A stretch of 8,355 nucleotides of DNA, from contig CAZYQC010000092.1 in the NCBI GenBank assembly GCA_964649815.1, positions 1 through 8,355 of the forward strand. Reading direction: 5' to 3'. The stretch comes from G013214665 sp964649815 (lineage in GTDB: Bacteria > Pseudomonadota > Alphaproteobacteria > Rhodobacterales > Rhodobacteraceae). Below are positions 1-5,930 of this stretch, one piece after another (position 1 is the first letter of the stretch; every line of letters begins with the position of its first letter). The notes beneath the pieces were generated by a model, which searched no databases, was not told where the DNA came from, and saw only the letters and a program-made list of their open reading frames with translations. A program made the position numbers and the translations under genes.

Positions 1-106
1 CGATTTCCTCAAGTGGATTGCGGATGAAGATCCCAAATTCAAGTCCGGGGAAAACGTCGACAAGATGAAGGCGGTTCTCGACGAGTTCGCATCGACCTTC
101 GCGTAA
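1..106 (+). CDS. atpA: ATP synthase F1 subunit alpha, C-terminal fragment (partial)
   Basis: Only the last 34 codons are in the window, in the frame starting at base 2 and ending at TAA 104-106. The readable end is a helical, charged stretch (beginning DFLKWIADED and ending DEFASTFA). That fits the variable C-terminal helices of bacterial alpha subunits, but the tail alone is not diagnostic. The call rests mainly on position: it lies 12 bases upstream of atpG in the standard alphaproteobacterial order atpH-atpA-atpG-atpD-atpC, on the same strand. The alpha subunit forms the F1 hexamer with beta and carries non-catalytic nucleotide sites. The AAGGAG that serves atpG overlaps this gene's stop codon. 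The 5' part is cut off by the window edge, not by a mutation. Confidence 0.85.
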   Translation, partial: DFLKWIADEDPKFKSGENVDKMKAVLDEFASTFA

Positions 107-118
107 GGAGACGAGGCA

Positions 119-997
119 ATGCCCAGTCTTAAGGACCTGAAAAACAGGATCGAGTCGGTCAAATCGACCCGCAAGATCACAAAGGCCATGCAGATGGTGG
201 CCGCCGCGAAACTGCGGCGGGCACAGGATGCTGCCGAAATGGCCCGACCCTATGCCGAACGCTTTAACGCGGTGATGGCAGGGCTGGCGGCGTCGGTCGG
301 TGGCAGCGACAGCGCACCCAAACTGCTCAGCGGTACGGGTGACGACAAAGTGCATCTGCTGGTGGTGATGACGTCGGAACGGGGCCTCTGCGGGGGCTTC
401 AACACCAACATCGTCAAAAAAGCCAAAGCGCATGCAGAAGAGCTGTTGGCCTCTGGCAAAACCGTGAAAATCCTGACCGTTGGCAAGAAGGGTCGCGACC
501 AACTTAAGCGCGACTATGCTGACAGCTTCGTGGGCCACGTGGATCTGAGCGAAGTCAAAAAAGTCGGCTATGCCGATGCGCAGGGCATCGCAAAAGACGT
601 TCTGGCACGCTTTGACGCGGGTGAATTCGATGTGGCGACACTGTTCTATTCGAAATTCGTCAACGTGGTGAGCCAGGATCCGCAAGCGCTGCAGATCATC
701 CCGGCGAAGTTTGACGACGCGGGTGAGGACGATGGCGCATCGACGCTGTATGATTACGAACCTGACGAGGAAGCCATCCTGGCCGACCTGCTGCCGCGCG
801 GCGTTGCCACGCAGATCTTTGCAGGCCTGCTGGAAAACGGCGCATCCGAACAGGGCGCACGGATGTCGGCGATGGACAACGCCACGCGCAACGCGGGCGA
901 CATGATCGAAAAGCTGACCATCCAGTACAACCGCTCGCGTCAGGCTGTGATCACCAACGAGCTGATTGAAATTATTTCCGGCGCGGAAGCGCTGTAA
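119..997 (+). CDS. atpG: ATP synthase F1 subunit gamma
   Basis: This 292-residue protein has the usual length for the family. Gamma is the central rotor shaft of F1 and couples proton flow through Fo to catalysis in the alpha/beta hexamer at the cytoplasmic face of the inner membrane. The N-terminal helix is typical (MPSLKDLKNRI, then KITKAMQMVAAAKLRRA at about 19-35). The conserved SERGLCGGFN segment is at 86-95. The C-terminal coiled-coil helix carries the family pattern (ARMSAMDNATRNA, then QYNRSRQAVITNELIEI). The start is fixed by AAGGAG at 105-110, eight bases ahead of the ATG. It lies 12 bases after atpA and 20 before atpD, so it is co-transcribed. No frameshift or missing conserved block is visible. 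Codon use is C/G-ending, with Arg mostly CGC and no CCA proline codons, which contrasts with the later part of atpD. Confidence 0.98.
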   Translation: MPSLKDLKNRIESVKSTRKITKAMQMVAAAKLRRAQDAAEMARPYAERFNAVMAGLAASVGGSDSAPKLLSGTGDDKVHLLVVMTSERGLCGGFNTNIVKKAKAHAEELLASGKTVKILTVGKKGRDQLKRDYADSFVGHVDLSEVKKVGYADAQGIAKDVLARFDAGEFDVATLFYSKFVNVVSQDPQALQIIPAKFDDAGEDDGASTLYDYEPDEEAILADLLPRGVATQIFAGLLENGASEQGARMSAMDNATRNAGDMIEKLTIQYNRSRQAVITNELIEIISGAEAL

Positions 998-1017
998 GAG
1001 AGAACCGGAGACGAAAC

Positions 1018-2442
1018 ATGGCGAATGCAAAAGGCAAGATCACGCAGATCATCGGGGCCGTCGTTGACGTGCAATTCGATGACCACCTGCCTGAAATTCT
1101 GAACGCGCTGGAAACCGACAACAACGGCAAGAAGCTGGTTCTCGAGGTTGCGCAGCACCTTGGCGAAAGCACCGTCCGGACCATCGCGATGGACGCGACC
1201 GAAGGTCTGGTCCGCGGCCAGGAAGTTGTCGACACGGACGGCCCGATCATGGTGCCCGTGGGCAACGCAACCCTGGGCCGCATCCTGAACGTTGTGGGCG
1301 AACCCGTGGACGAAGGCGGCCCGGTTGAGGCGGACGAAAAACGCCCCATTCACGCCGACGCACCTGAGTTTGCGGAACAAGCCACCGAATCCGAGATCCT
1401 GGTGACAGGCATCAAGGTCGTGGACCTGCTGGCGCCTTATTCGAAGGGCGGTAAAATCGGCCTCTTCGGCGGTGCGGGCGTGGGTAAAACCGTTCTCATC
1501 ATGGAACTGATCAACAACATCGCGAAAGTGCACTCGGGCTACTCGGTGTTCGCGGGTGTGGGCGAACGGACTCGTGAGGGCAATGACCTTTACCACGAAA
1601 TGATCGAATCCAACGTGATCAAGCCAGACAACCTTGAGGACAGTCAGGTGGCCCTGGTTTACGGTCAGATGAACGAACCTCCCGGTGCGCGTGCACGTGT
1701 TGCTCTGACAGGTCTGACACTGGCTGAACAGTTCCGCGACCAGTCCGGTACAGACGTTCTGTTCTTCGTCGACAACATCTTCCGCTTCACACAAGCCGGT
1801 TCCGAGGTGTCCGCTCTGTTGGGTCGTATTCCCTCAGCTGTGGGCTACCAGCCAACACTCGCAACCGACATGGGCGCGATGCAGGAACGTATTACATCGA
1901 CCAAATCCGGTTCAATCACCTCCATTCAGGCCGTTTACGTGCCTGCGGACGACTTGACCGACCCAGCGCCAGCGACAACCTTTGCGCACTTGGACGCGAC
2001 AACGGTTCTAAGCCGTGCGATCTCGGAATTGGGTATCTACCCAGCTGTGGACCCGCTCGACAGCTCGTCCCGTCTGATGGACCCACAGATCGTGGGTGAA
2101 GAGCACTATAAAGTGGCCTCTGACGTTCAGCAGATCCTTCAGCGCTACAAGTCGCTGCAAGACATCATCGCCATCCTCGGCATGGACGAACTGTCCGAAG
2201 AAGACAAACTGACTGTGGCACGTGCGCGTAAAATTCAGCGTTTCCTGTCCCAGCCGTTTGACGTTGCAAAGGTCTTCACAGGCTCTGACGGTGTTCAGGT
2301 GCCGCTGGAAAAGACAATCGCATCCTTCAAGGCGGTTGTTGCAGGCGAATATGACCACTTGCCGGAAGGCGCCTTCTACATGGTTGGCGACATCGACGAA
2401 GTGATCGCCAAAGCGCAAAAGATGGCCGCAGACGCAGCCTAA
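1018..2442 (+). CDS. atpD: ATP synthase F1 subunit beta (catalytic)
   Basis: This 474-residue protein is full length for the family. It is the catalytic subunit that makes ATP from ADP and phosphate; three copies alternate with alpha in F1. Seen in order: the N-terminal beta-barrel; the P-loop GGAGVGKT at 151-158 (Lys157, Thr158); GERTREG at 182-188 with the presumed catalytic Glu183; Walker B ending in Asp252 (FFVDN); LLGRIPSAVGYQPTL at 267-281; the family signature PAVDPLDSSS at 342-351; and the DELSEED motif at 390-396 that contacts gamma. All key residues are intact. GGAG at 1007-1010 sits seven bases before the ATG. Codon use is not uniform: codons 1-184 favour ACC and CGC with no CCA or CGT, whereas codons from 185 on favour CGT, ACA and CCA. 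The cause is not visible; selection or recombination are both possible. Confidence 0.99.
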   Translation: MANAKGKITQIIGAVVDVQFDDHLPEILNALETDNNGKKLVLEVAQHLGESTVRTIAMDATEGLVRGQEVVDTDGPIMVPVGNATLGRILNVVGEPVDEGGPVEADEKRPIHADAPEFAEQATESEILVTGIKVVDLLAPYSKGGKIGLFGGAGVGKTVLIMELINNIAKVHSGYSVFAGVGERTREGNDLYHEMIESNVIKPDNLEDSQVALVYGQMNEPPGARARVALTGLTLAEQFRDQSGTDVLFFVDNIFRFTQAGSEVSALLGRIPSAVGYQPTLATDMGAMQERITSTKSGSITSIQAVYVPADDLTDPAPATTFAHLDATTVLSRAISELGIYPAVDPLDSSSRLMDPQIVGEEHYKVASDVQQILQRYKSLQDIIAILGMDELSEEDKLTVARARKIQRFLSQPFDVAKVFTGSDGVQVPLEKTIASFKAVVAGEYDHLPEGAFYMVGDIDEVIAKAQKMAADAA

Positions 2443-2449
2443 TCGTGGC

Positions 2450-2469
2450 GGCGGACCGATTGGTCCGCC
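2450..2469 (+). repeat. Perfect inverted repeat just after the atpD stop
   Basis: The arms GGCGGACC (2450-2457) and GGTCCGCC (2462-2469) are perfectly complementary around the loop GATT, starting eight bases after the atpD stop. It is followed by TTATACATG rather than a T-tract, so it does not look like an intrinsic terminator. As RNA it would form a stable GC-rich hairpin between the beta and epsilon cistrons. A role in protecting or processing the upstream message is inferred only. Confidence 0.7.
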
Positions 2470-2482
2470 TTATACATGACAC

Positions 2483-2517
2483 TCGGGCAGGGCAGGCCAT
2501 GCGCCCACCGTGCCCGA
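2483..2517 (+). repeat. Second inverted repeat, upstream of the atpC ribosome binding site
   Basis: TCGGGCA (2483-2489) is perfectly complementary to TGCCCGA (2511-2517). Inside it, GGGC (2490-2493) can pair with GCCC (2503-2506), which would leave a four-base bulge on the 3' side. The outer arm ends four bases before the GGAG of atpC, so folding could affect ribosome access to that site. The pairing is seen in the sequence; any regulatory effect is inference. Confidence 0.5.
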
Positions 2518-2520
2518 AAA

Positions 2521-2524
2521 GGAG
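2521..2524 (+). promoter_or_regulatory. Ribosome binding site that fixes the atpC start
   Basis: GGAG at 2521-2524 lies six bases before ATG 2531 and is preceded by an A-run. It favours 2531 over the in-frame GTG at 2510, which would place this GGAG inside the coding region and add seven residues not expected in epsilon subunits. Confidence 0.85.
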
Positions 2525-2530
2525 ACGACG

Positions 2531-2953
2531 ATGGCAGAGATGCAATTTGATCTTGTCAGCCCTGAGCGCAGCCTCGCCTCTTTGCAGGCAGCCTCCGTTC
2601 AAATTCCAGGCGCAGACGGCGACATGACTGTAATGTCGGATCATGCGCCAACGATCACCACGTTGCGCCCGGGTGTTCTGACAATCGAGGCCGCAGGCGG
2701 CGCGCAAGAATATGTCGTGACTGGCGGTTTTGCAGAAATCGGCACAGCGGGCATATCCGTGCTGGCCGAACGCGCTGTGGCTCGTTCGGAAATGACGCAA
2801 GACATCATGAACGAGATGTTTGACGAGGCACAAGACGCCTATGCTCGCATCAAGGAAGCGAACGGCGCTGTTGACGATGCGGCGAAAACGCTTGCTGATA
2901 TTGCTGCGGTTGGCTCGGAAATCGGTCTCGCGACGAAGCAGCCAGCCCTGTAA
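2531..2953 (+). CDS. atpC: ATP synthase F1 subunit epsilon
   Basis: This 140-residue protein has the usual length. Epsilon binds the foot of gamma and the c-ring and is needed for coupling; in many bacteria its C-terminal helices also restrain ATP hydrolysis. The N-terminal beta-sandwich is recognisable: FDLVSPER near the start, IPGADGDMTV around residues 25-34, then DHAPTITTLRPGVL. The C-terminal third is Ala/Glu/Asp-rich and predicted helical (from about ERAVARSEM onward). The start at 2531 is chosen from the GGAG six bases upstream. The gene sits 88 bases after atpD, a gap much longer than the 12 and 20 bases elsewhere in this operon and containing two inverted repeats. A terminator follows 22 bases after its stop, making it the last gene of the operon. 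Confidence 0.97.
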   Translation: MAEMQFDLVSPERSLASLQAASVQIPGADGDMTVMSDHAPTITTLRPGVLTIEAAGGAQEYVVTGGFAEIGTAGISVLAERAVARSEMTQDIMNEMFDEAQDAYARIKEANGAVDDAAKTLADIAAVGSEIGLATKQPAL

Positions 2954-2975
2954 ATCAGTCTTCATATCTCAAATG

Positions 2976-3003
2976 AGGCCGCGGAACTTCCGTGGCCTTT
3001 TTT
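2976..3003 (+). terminator. Intrinsic terminator of the atp operon
   Basis: The arms AGGCCGCGG (2976-2984) and CCGTGGCCT (2990-2998) form a 9-bp stem with one G-U pair around the loop AACTT, and run directly into six T residues (2998-3003). It begins 22 bases after the atpC stop. This is a textbook Rho-independent terminator for the + strand. The opposite strand lacks a matching T-run, so it should act in one direction only. Confidence 0.93.
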
Positions 3004-3058
3004 GTTTGCGCCTATAAGGATAAAACGATCAGGCTAGGGCGAGAACATCGAACAAAAC

Positions 3059-3409
3059 ATGCAGAAACTTCGCAATCATCTGATTGGGGTCGACCAGGGC
3101 GAGCTGACGTTGTTTTCGGATTTCGAGAACGGCGGCGAAATGTGGACTGGCAAAGGCGAGCGGGAAAAGCGCCTAAGAGTGTCTTTTTCCGAACCGTATC
3201 GGCGCCCGCCAGCCGTACAGATCTCTGTCTCGATGTGGGACATCGACACATCAACGGCGGTGCGTGCAGACGTATCCGCCCAATCGATTACTGAGGAAGG
3301 TTTTGACGCCGTCTTTAGCACATGGGGCGATACCAGGGTCGCGCGGTGCCGCGTCAGCTGGATCGCGATTGGTGAGCTGAAAGACGATGATGACTGGGAT
3401 CTTGAGTGA
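3059..3409 (+). CDS. H-type lectin domain protein
   Basis: This 116-residue protein is nearly all one H-type lectin domain (PF09458 family, named for Helix pomatia agglutinin). Visible marks are FSEPYRRPPAVQISVSMWDID (two adjoining pieces, about 43-63), GFDAVFSTWGDTRVA (81-95) and VSWIAIG (99-105). Aligned by memory with the snail lectin, the sugar-contacting Arg and Trp correspond to Arg69 and Trp89, while the adjacent His is Gly90 here. The tail is acidic (KDDDDWD). There is no signal peptide or membrane segment, so the product is probably cytoplasmic, or exported by a non-classical route. An in-frame TAG at 3035-3037 limits the start, and no good Shine-Dalgarno lies close to the ATG. It follows the atp terminator by 55 bases and ends three bases from the convergent prs. 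The ligand is unknown; the fold call is fairly secure, the function is not. Confidence 0.85.
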   Translation: MQKLRNHLIGVDQGELTLFSDFENGGEMWTGKGEREKRLRVSFSEPYRRPPAVQISVSMWDIDTSTAVRADVSAQSITEEGFDAVFSTWGDTRVARCRVSWIAIGELKDDDDWDLE

Positions 3410-3412
3410 CCG

Positions 3413-4429
3413 CTAGGCCGCGTAGGTCCCGTCATAGATCGGCGTCAACGTGTCGGCTTCGAACAGCGAGCTGACCGACGTGCCTGCCCAGATATTAAGG
3501 ATCGCCTGAGTAAAGATCGGCGCGACCGGCACCACTCGAATGTTTGGCGCATCGATGATGTCTTGGGTCGGGGCGATTGTGTCGGTAATGACCAGCGACT
3601 TCATGACAGAATTGGTCACGCGTTCGACCGCAGGGCCAGACATGACGCCGTGGCTGATGTAGGAATGAACCTCTTCTGCGCCATTGTCGATCAGGACCTC
3701 AGCCGCTTTGCACAATGTGCCGGCAGTGTCGCAAATGTCGTCCACGATCAGGCAGGTCTTGCCTTTGACATCGCCGATCACCGTCATCTCTGCGACTTCG
3801 CCCGCCCGTTCGCGCCGTTTGTCGACAATCGCCAGCGGCGCGTTGATCCGCTTTGCCAATTCCCGAGCGCGGGCCACACCGCCCACGTCTGGCGAAATGA
3901 TCATAAGGTCGTCCATTCGGCCGCGGAACTGGTTTGCAATGTCGATGGCGAAGACGGGCGATGCGTAGAGGTTGTCGACTGGAATGTCGAAAAAGCCCTG
4001 AATTTGTGCCGCGTGCAGGTCCATCGTCAAAATCCGCTCGATACCGGCTGACACCAGCATGTTGGCCACCAGTTTGGACGAGATCGGCGTGCGCGCCTTG
4101 GTGCGCCGATCCTGACGCGCATAGCCAAAGTACGGGATCACAGCAGTGATCCGCGCCGCCGAAGACCGCCGCAGTGCGTCGGTCATAATCAAGAGCTCCA
4201 TCAAATTATCGTTGGCCGGGTTCGACGTGGATTGGATGATGAACATGTCTTCGCCGCGAACGTTCTCGAACACCTCCACAAAGATTTCGCCATCGTTGAA
4301 CCGTTCAACCCGTGTGTTCACAAGGTTCATATGCACACCCCGGTGCATCGACATCCGCCGAGCAATCGCCTCGGCCAATGGTTTATTTGCATTTCCAGAG
4401 ATAAGTTTGGGTTCTTGGATTTGCGGCAT
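3413..4429 (-). CDS. prs: Ribose-phosphate pyrophosphokinase (PRPP synthetase)
   Basis: The product converts ribose 5-phosphate and ATP to PRPP plus AMP, feeding purine, pyrimidine, histidine, tryptophan and NAD synthesis in the cytoplasm. With start 4429 it has 338 residues, as expected for alphaproteobacterial class I enzymes, which are slightly longer than the ~315 of Bacillus. Motifs seen: FNDGE at 44-48; ATP-binding YARQDR around 103-108; metal- and substrate-binding MDLHAAQIQGFFDIP at 136-150; the flexible catalytic loop DKRRERAGE at 203-211; and the PRPP signature VDDICDTAGT at 229-238. AAAGGA lies eight bases before ATG 4429 and only two before ATG 4435, so 4429 is preferred. An open frame continues upstream to 4627 but overlaps the divergent gene and has no family match. 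Its stop is three bases from the lectin stop. I see no terminator between the two. Confidence 0.98.
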   Translation of the reverse strand: MPQIQEPKLISGNANKPLAEAIARRMSMHRGVHMNLVNTRVERFNDGEIFVEVFENVRGEDMFIIQSTSNPANDNLMELLIMTDALRRSSAARITAVIPYFGYARQDRRTKARTPISSKLVANMLVSAGIERILTMDLHAAQIQGFFDIPVDNLYASPVFAIDIANQFRGRMDDLMIISPDVGGVARARELAKRINAPLAIVDKRRERAGEVAEMTVIGDVKGKTCLIVDDICDTAGTLCKAAEVLIDNGAEEVHSYISHGVMSGPAVERVTNSVMKSLVITDTIAPTQDIIDAPNIRVVPVAPIFTQAILNIWAGTSVSSLFEADTLTPIYDGTYAA

Positions 4430-4437
4430 TCGCATGA

Positions 4438-4443
4438 TCCTTT
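4438..4443 (-). promoter_or_regulatory. Ribosome binding site that fixes the prs start
   Basis: On the - strand AAAGGA (4443 down to 4438) is followed by eight bases and then ATG at 4429. The competing in-frame ATG at 4435 is only two bases away from it, too close for normal initiation. Confidence 0.75.
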
Positions 4444-4518
4444 GGGCAGCAGACAAATGTGACAGATTCGTGATGTTGACACCGCTTAGCACGGCCTTAC
4501 CGTCCGGCAAAGCAGATG
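4444..4518. promoter_or_regulatory. Divergent intergenic region between prs and the isomerase gene
   Basis: Both divergent units must start in or near these bases. On the + strand a perfect TTGACA occurs at 4476-4481, with a poor -10 candidate TACCGT at 4498-4503 (16-base spacing), a possible promoter for the isomerase-hydrolase pair. Two similar words, TGTGACA and TGTTGACA, lie near 4458-4481, but I cannot tie them to a known operator. For prs I see no convincing -35/-10 pair by eye. Confidence 0.3.
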
Positions 4519-4530
4519 AAGGAGGGGCGC

Positions 4531-5133
4531 ATGGCCCATATCGATTATTATTGGGCGACGTTGTCGCCATATACCTACCTGGCTGGCACCCGTTTTGAAG
4601 AGGTCGCGAAAAAGCACGGGGCGACAATCACTTACAAACCTTGTGATGTCATTGCGCTCTTTGGGCGTACAGGTGGTGTGCCGCCGAAGGATCGCCACAT
4701 CAGTCGGATCGAATATCGCGCGCAAGAGCTTGTCCGCCAGGCGACAAAGCTGGACATGCCATTTAACCTCAAACCGGCCCATTGGCCGACCAATGGCGCG
4801 CCCGCGGCCTATGCCTTTATCGCTGCGCAAAACGCCGGTGGCGGGGACTTGGGCGCATTGGTTCATGCCATCACCCGAGCTGTTTGGGCAGAAGAAAAAG
4901 ACATCGCGCAAGATGATGTCGTCAAGGCCTGCCTGGAGGCGGCAGGCTTTGATCCTGCTTTGGCCGATCGCGGTCTTCTCGAAGGCGCAGAAACCTATGC
5001 CCGCAATCTCGAAGAGGCGGTCGAGGCGGGGGTCTTTGGCGCGCCGTTCTATATCGTGAAAGAGACCGGACAGCGGTTCTGGGGCCAGGATCGCATCGAC
5101 GATCTGGACGCACACCTTTCGGGCGACTTGTGA
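4531..5133 (+). CDS. 2-hydroxychromene-2-carboxylate isomerase family protein (DsbA/GST kappa fold)
   Basis: This 200-residue thioredoxin-fold protein is of the family that includes the glutathione-dependent naphthalene-pathway isomerase NahD and kappa-class glutathione transferases. The N-terminus IDYYWATLSPYTYLAG matches the family's active-site strand and helix. Ser12 of LSPY aligns with the Ser that activates glutathione in characterised members; no CxxC is present, so it is not a disulphide oxidase. VFGAPF at 168-173 supplies the cis-proline (Pro172), and FWGQDRIDDL at 183-192 is the usual end of these proteins. The start at 4531 follows a strong AAGGAGG (4519-4525) by five bases; the upstream ATG at 4516 overlaps that site and is rejected. 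The stop overlaps the hydrolase start. No ring-cleavage or other aromatic-pathway gene is nearby, so the true substrate may not be a chromene. No cysteine pair, signal peptide or membrane segment is seen. Confidence 0.88.
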   Translation: MAHIDYYWATLSPYTYLAGTRFEEVAKKHGATITYKPCDVIALFGRTGGVPPKDRHISRIEYRAQELVRQATKLDMPFNLKPAHWPTNGAPAAYAFIAAQNAGGGDLGALVHAITRAVWAEEKDIAQDDVVKACLEAAGFDPALADRGLLEGAETYARNLEEAVEAGVFGAPFYIVKETGQRFWGQDRIDDLDAHLSGDL

Positions 5134-5930
5134 GCCTGTCAATCCACCAGCGCGGTTACGATGGCGGGCCACGTCCTGTTTTGGCAATTCATTGCTCTTT
5201 GGCGCATTCAGGCGCATGGCGGGGCGTGGCGCGGGCCTTGTCAGAGGAAGCGACGTTTGTCGCCTTTGACATGCCCTGCCACGGCAAGTCCGGGGATTGG
5301 ACGCCCGACATGGGCGATTTGCACGATGTGACAACCGCTGAGGCGTTGAAGCTTTTGTCCGAGCCGATGGATGTCGTCGGTCATTCCTTTGGCGCCACGA
5401 TCGCGCTGCGGCTCGCCTGTGAGCGGCCAGACCTGGTGCGCAGCGTGGTCTCGTTTGAATCCGTGTGGTTCGCAGCGGCGGCCAAAGATGAACCCGACCG
5501 GATCGCAGCCTATGCCCAGCGAAACGAAACCTTTGAACAGGCGATGGACAAAGGCGACAAAATGGGTGCAGCGCGCGCTTTCAACCGGGGTTGGGGCGAC
5601 GGGTCGGCGTGGAACGACATCCCCTTGCCAACCCGGCAATATATGGCAGACCGCATCCATTTCGTGCGCGGCAGCACGCCCTTTGTGGTGCATGATGCGC
5701 CGGGCCTGTTGGACAGCGGCAAAATCGAGAGGCTCGCCACCCCGGTGCTGTTAATGCAGGGCGCATCGACGGATGACACGATTGACGCCGTGAATGCGGC
5801 CTTGCACCGCCGCTTGCGCAACAGCCAGCGCCGCACTCTGCCCGACACGGGCCACATGGCCCCCATCACGCATCCAAGCGAAACCGCCGCCGCTATTTCA
5901 GAGTTCTGGTCGGGCCTAGAAGTGACTTAG
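5130..5930 (+). CDS. Alpha/beta hydrolase
   Basis: This 266-residue single-domain alpha/beta hydrolase has the strand and oxyanion region VLAIHCSLAHSGAW at 17-30, the nucleophile elbow GHSFG at 84-88 (Ser86), a likely acid at Asp215 or Asp216 after VLLMQGAS, and the catalytic His242 in DTGHMAP. The triad therefore looks complete. Family members cleave esters, lactones, C-C bonds or other substrates, and nothing here selects among them. Translation starts at GTG 5130, which overlaps the TGA of the isomerase gene (GTGA); no strong Shine-Dalgarno is visible, which suggests translational coupling. Its last 15 bases overlap the 3' end of the convergent aldolase gene. There is no signal peptide, so it is probably cytoplasmic. 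The coupling suggests it acts with the upstream isomerase, but this is inference. Confidence 0.88.
   Translation: MSLSIHQRGYDGGPRPVLAIHCSLAHSGAWRGVARALSEEATFVAFDMPCHGKSGDWTPDMGDLHDVTTAEALKLLSEPMDVVGHSFGATIALRLACERPDLVRSVVSFESVWFAAAAKDEPDRIAAYAQRNETFEQAMDKGDKMGAARAFNRGWGDGSAWNDIPLPTRQYMADRIHFVRGSTPFVVHDAPGLLDSGKIERLATPVLLMQGASTDDTIDAVNAALHRRLRNSQRRTLPDTGHMAPITHPSETAAAISEFWSGLEVT

Noticed and set aside
940..1794. Long open frame on the - strand across the atpG end and atpD (284 codons)
   Set aside because: It lies fully opposite strongly conserved atpD, has no recognisable domain, and is His/Asp/Val-rich as expected for an antisense shadow of a high-GC gene.
2510..2530. GTG start at 2510 for atpC
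   Set aside because: It would put the good GGAG (2521-2524) inside the gene; ATG 2531 is correctly spaced and gives the typical N-terminus.
3004..3058. Possible promoter for the lectin gene, with TATAAG at 3013-3018
   Set aside because: The -10-like word is good, but no TTG-type -35 lies at 16-18 bases upstream; that position falls in the terminator stem. Not enough to annotate.
3391..3434. Possible bidirectional terminator between the lectin gene and prs (TGAC-T-GGGA with TCCCGTCA)
   Set aside because: The stem has a bulge and a 27-base loop, sits in the coding ends, and lacks a T-tract on either strand.
4082..4111. 8-bp inverted repeat GATCGGCG / CGCCGATC inside prs
   Set aside because: It has a 14-base loop and lies in a conserved coding stretch; it is most simply coincidental in GC-rich DNA.
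4135..4152. Perfect 7-bp inverted repeat GGATCAC / GTGATCC with a four-base loop inside prs
   Set aside because: It encodes conserved PRPP synthetase residues, and a few 7-bp short-loop inverted repeats are expected by chance in 8 kb.
4458..4481. TGTGACA / TGTTGACA words as a CRP/FNR-type operator
   Set aside because: They do not form the required TGTGA-N6-TCACA or TTGAT-N4-ATCAA palindrome.
4430..4627. Upstream in-frame extension of prs (66 further codons)
   Set aside because: It overlaps the divergent isomerase gene and its binding site, has no family match, and the AAAGGA eight bases before 4429 gives a standard prs start.
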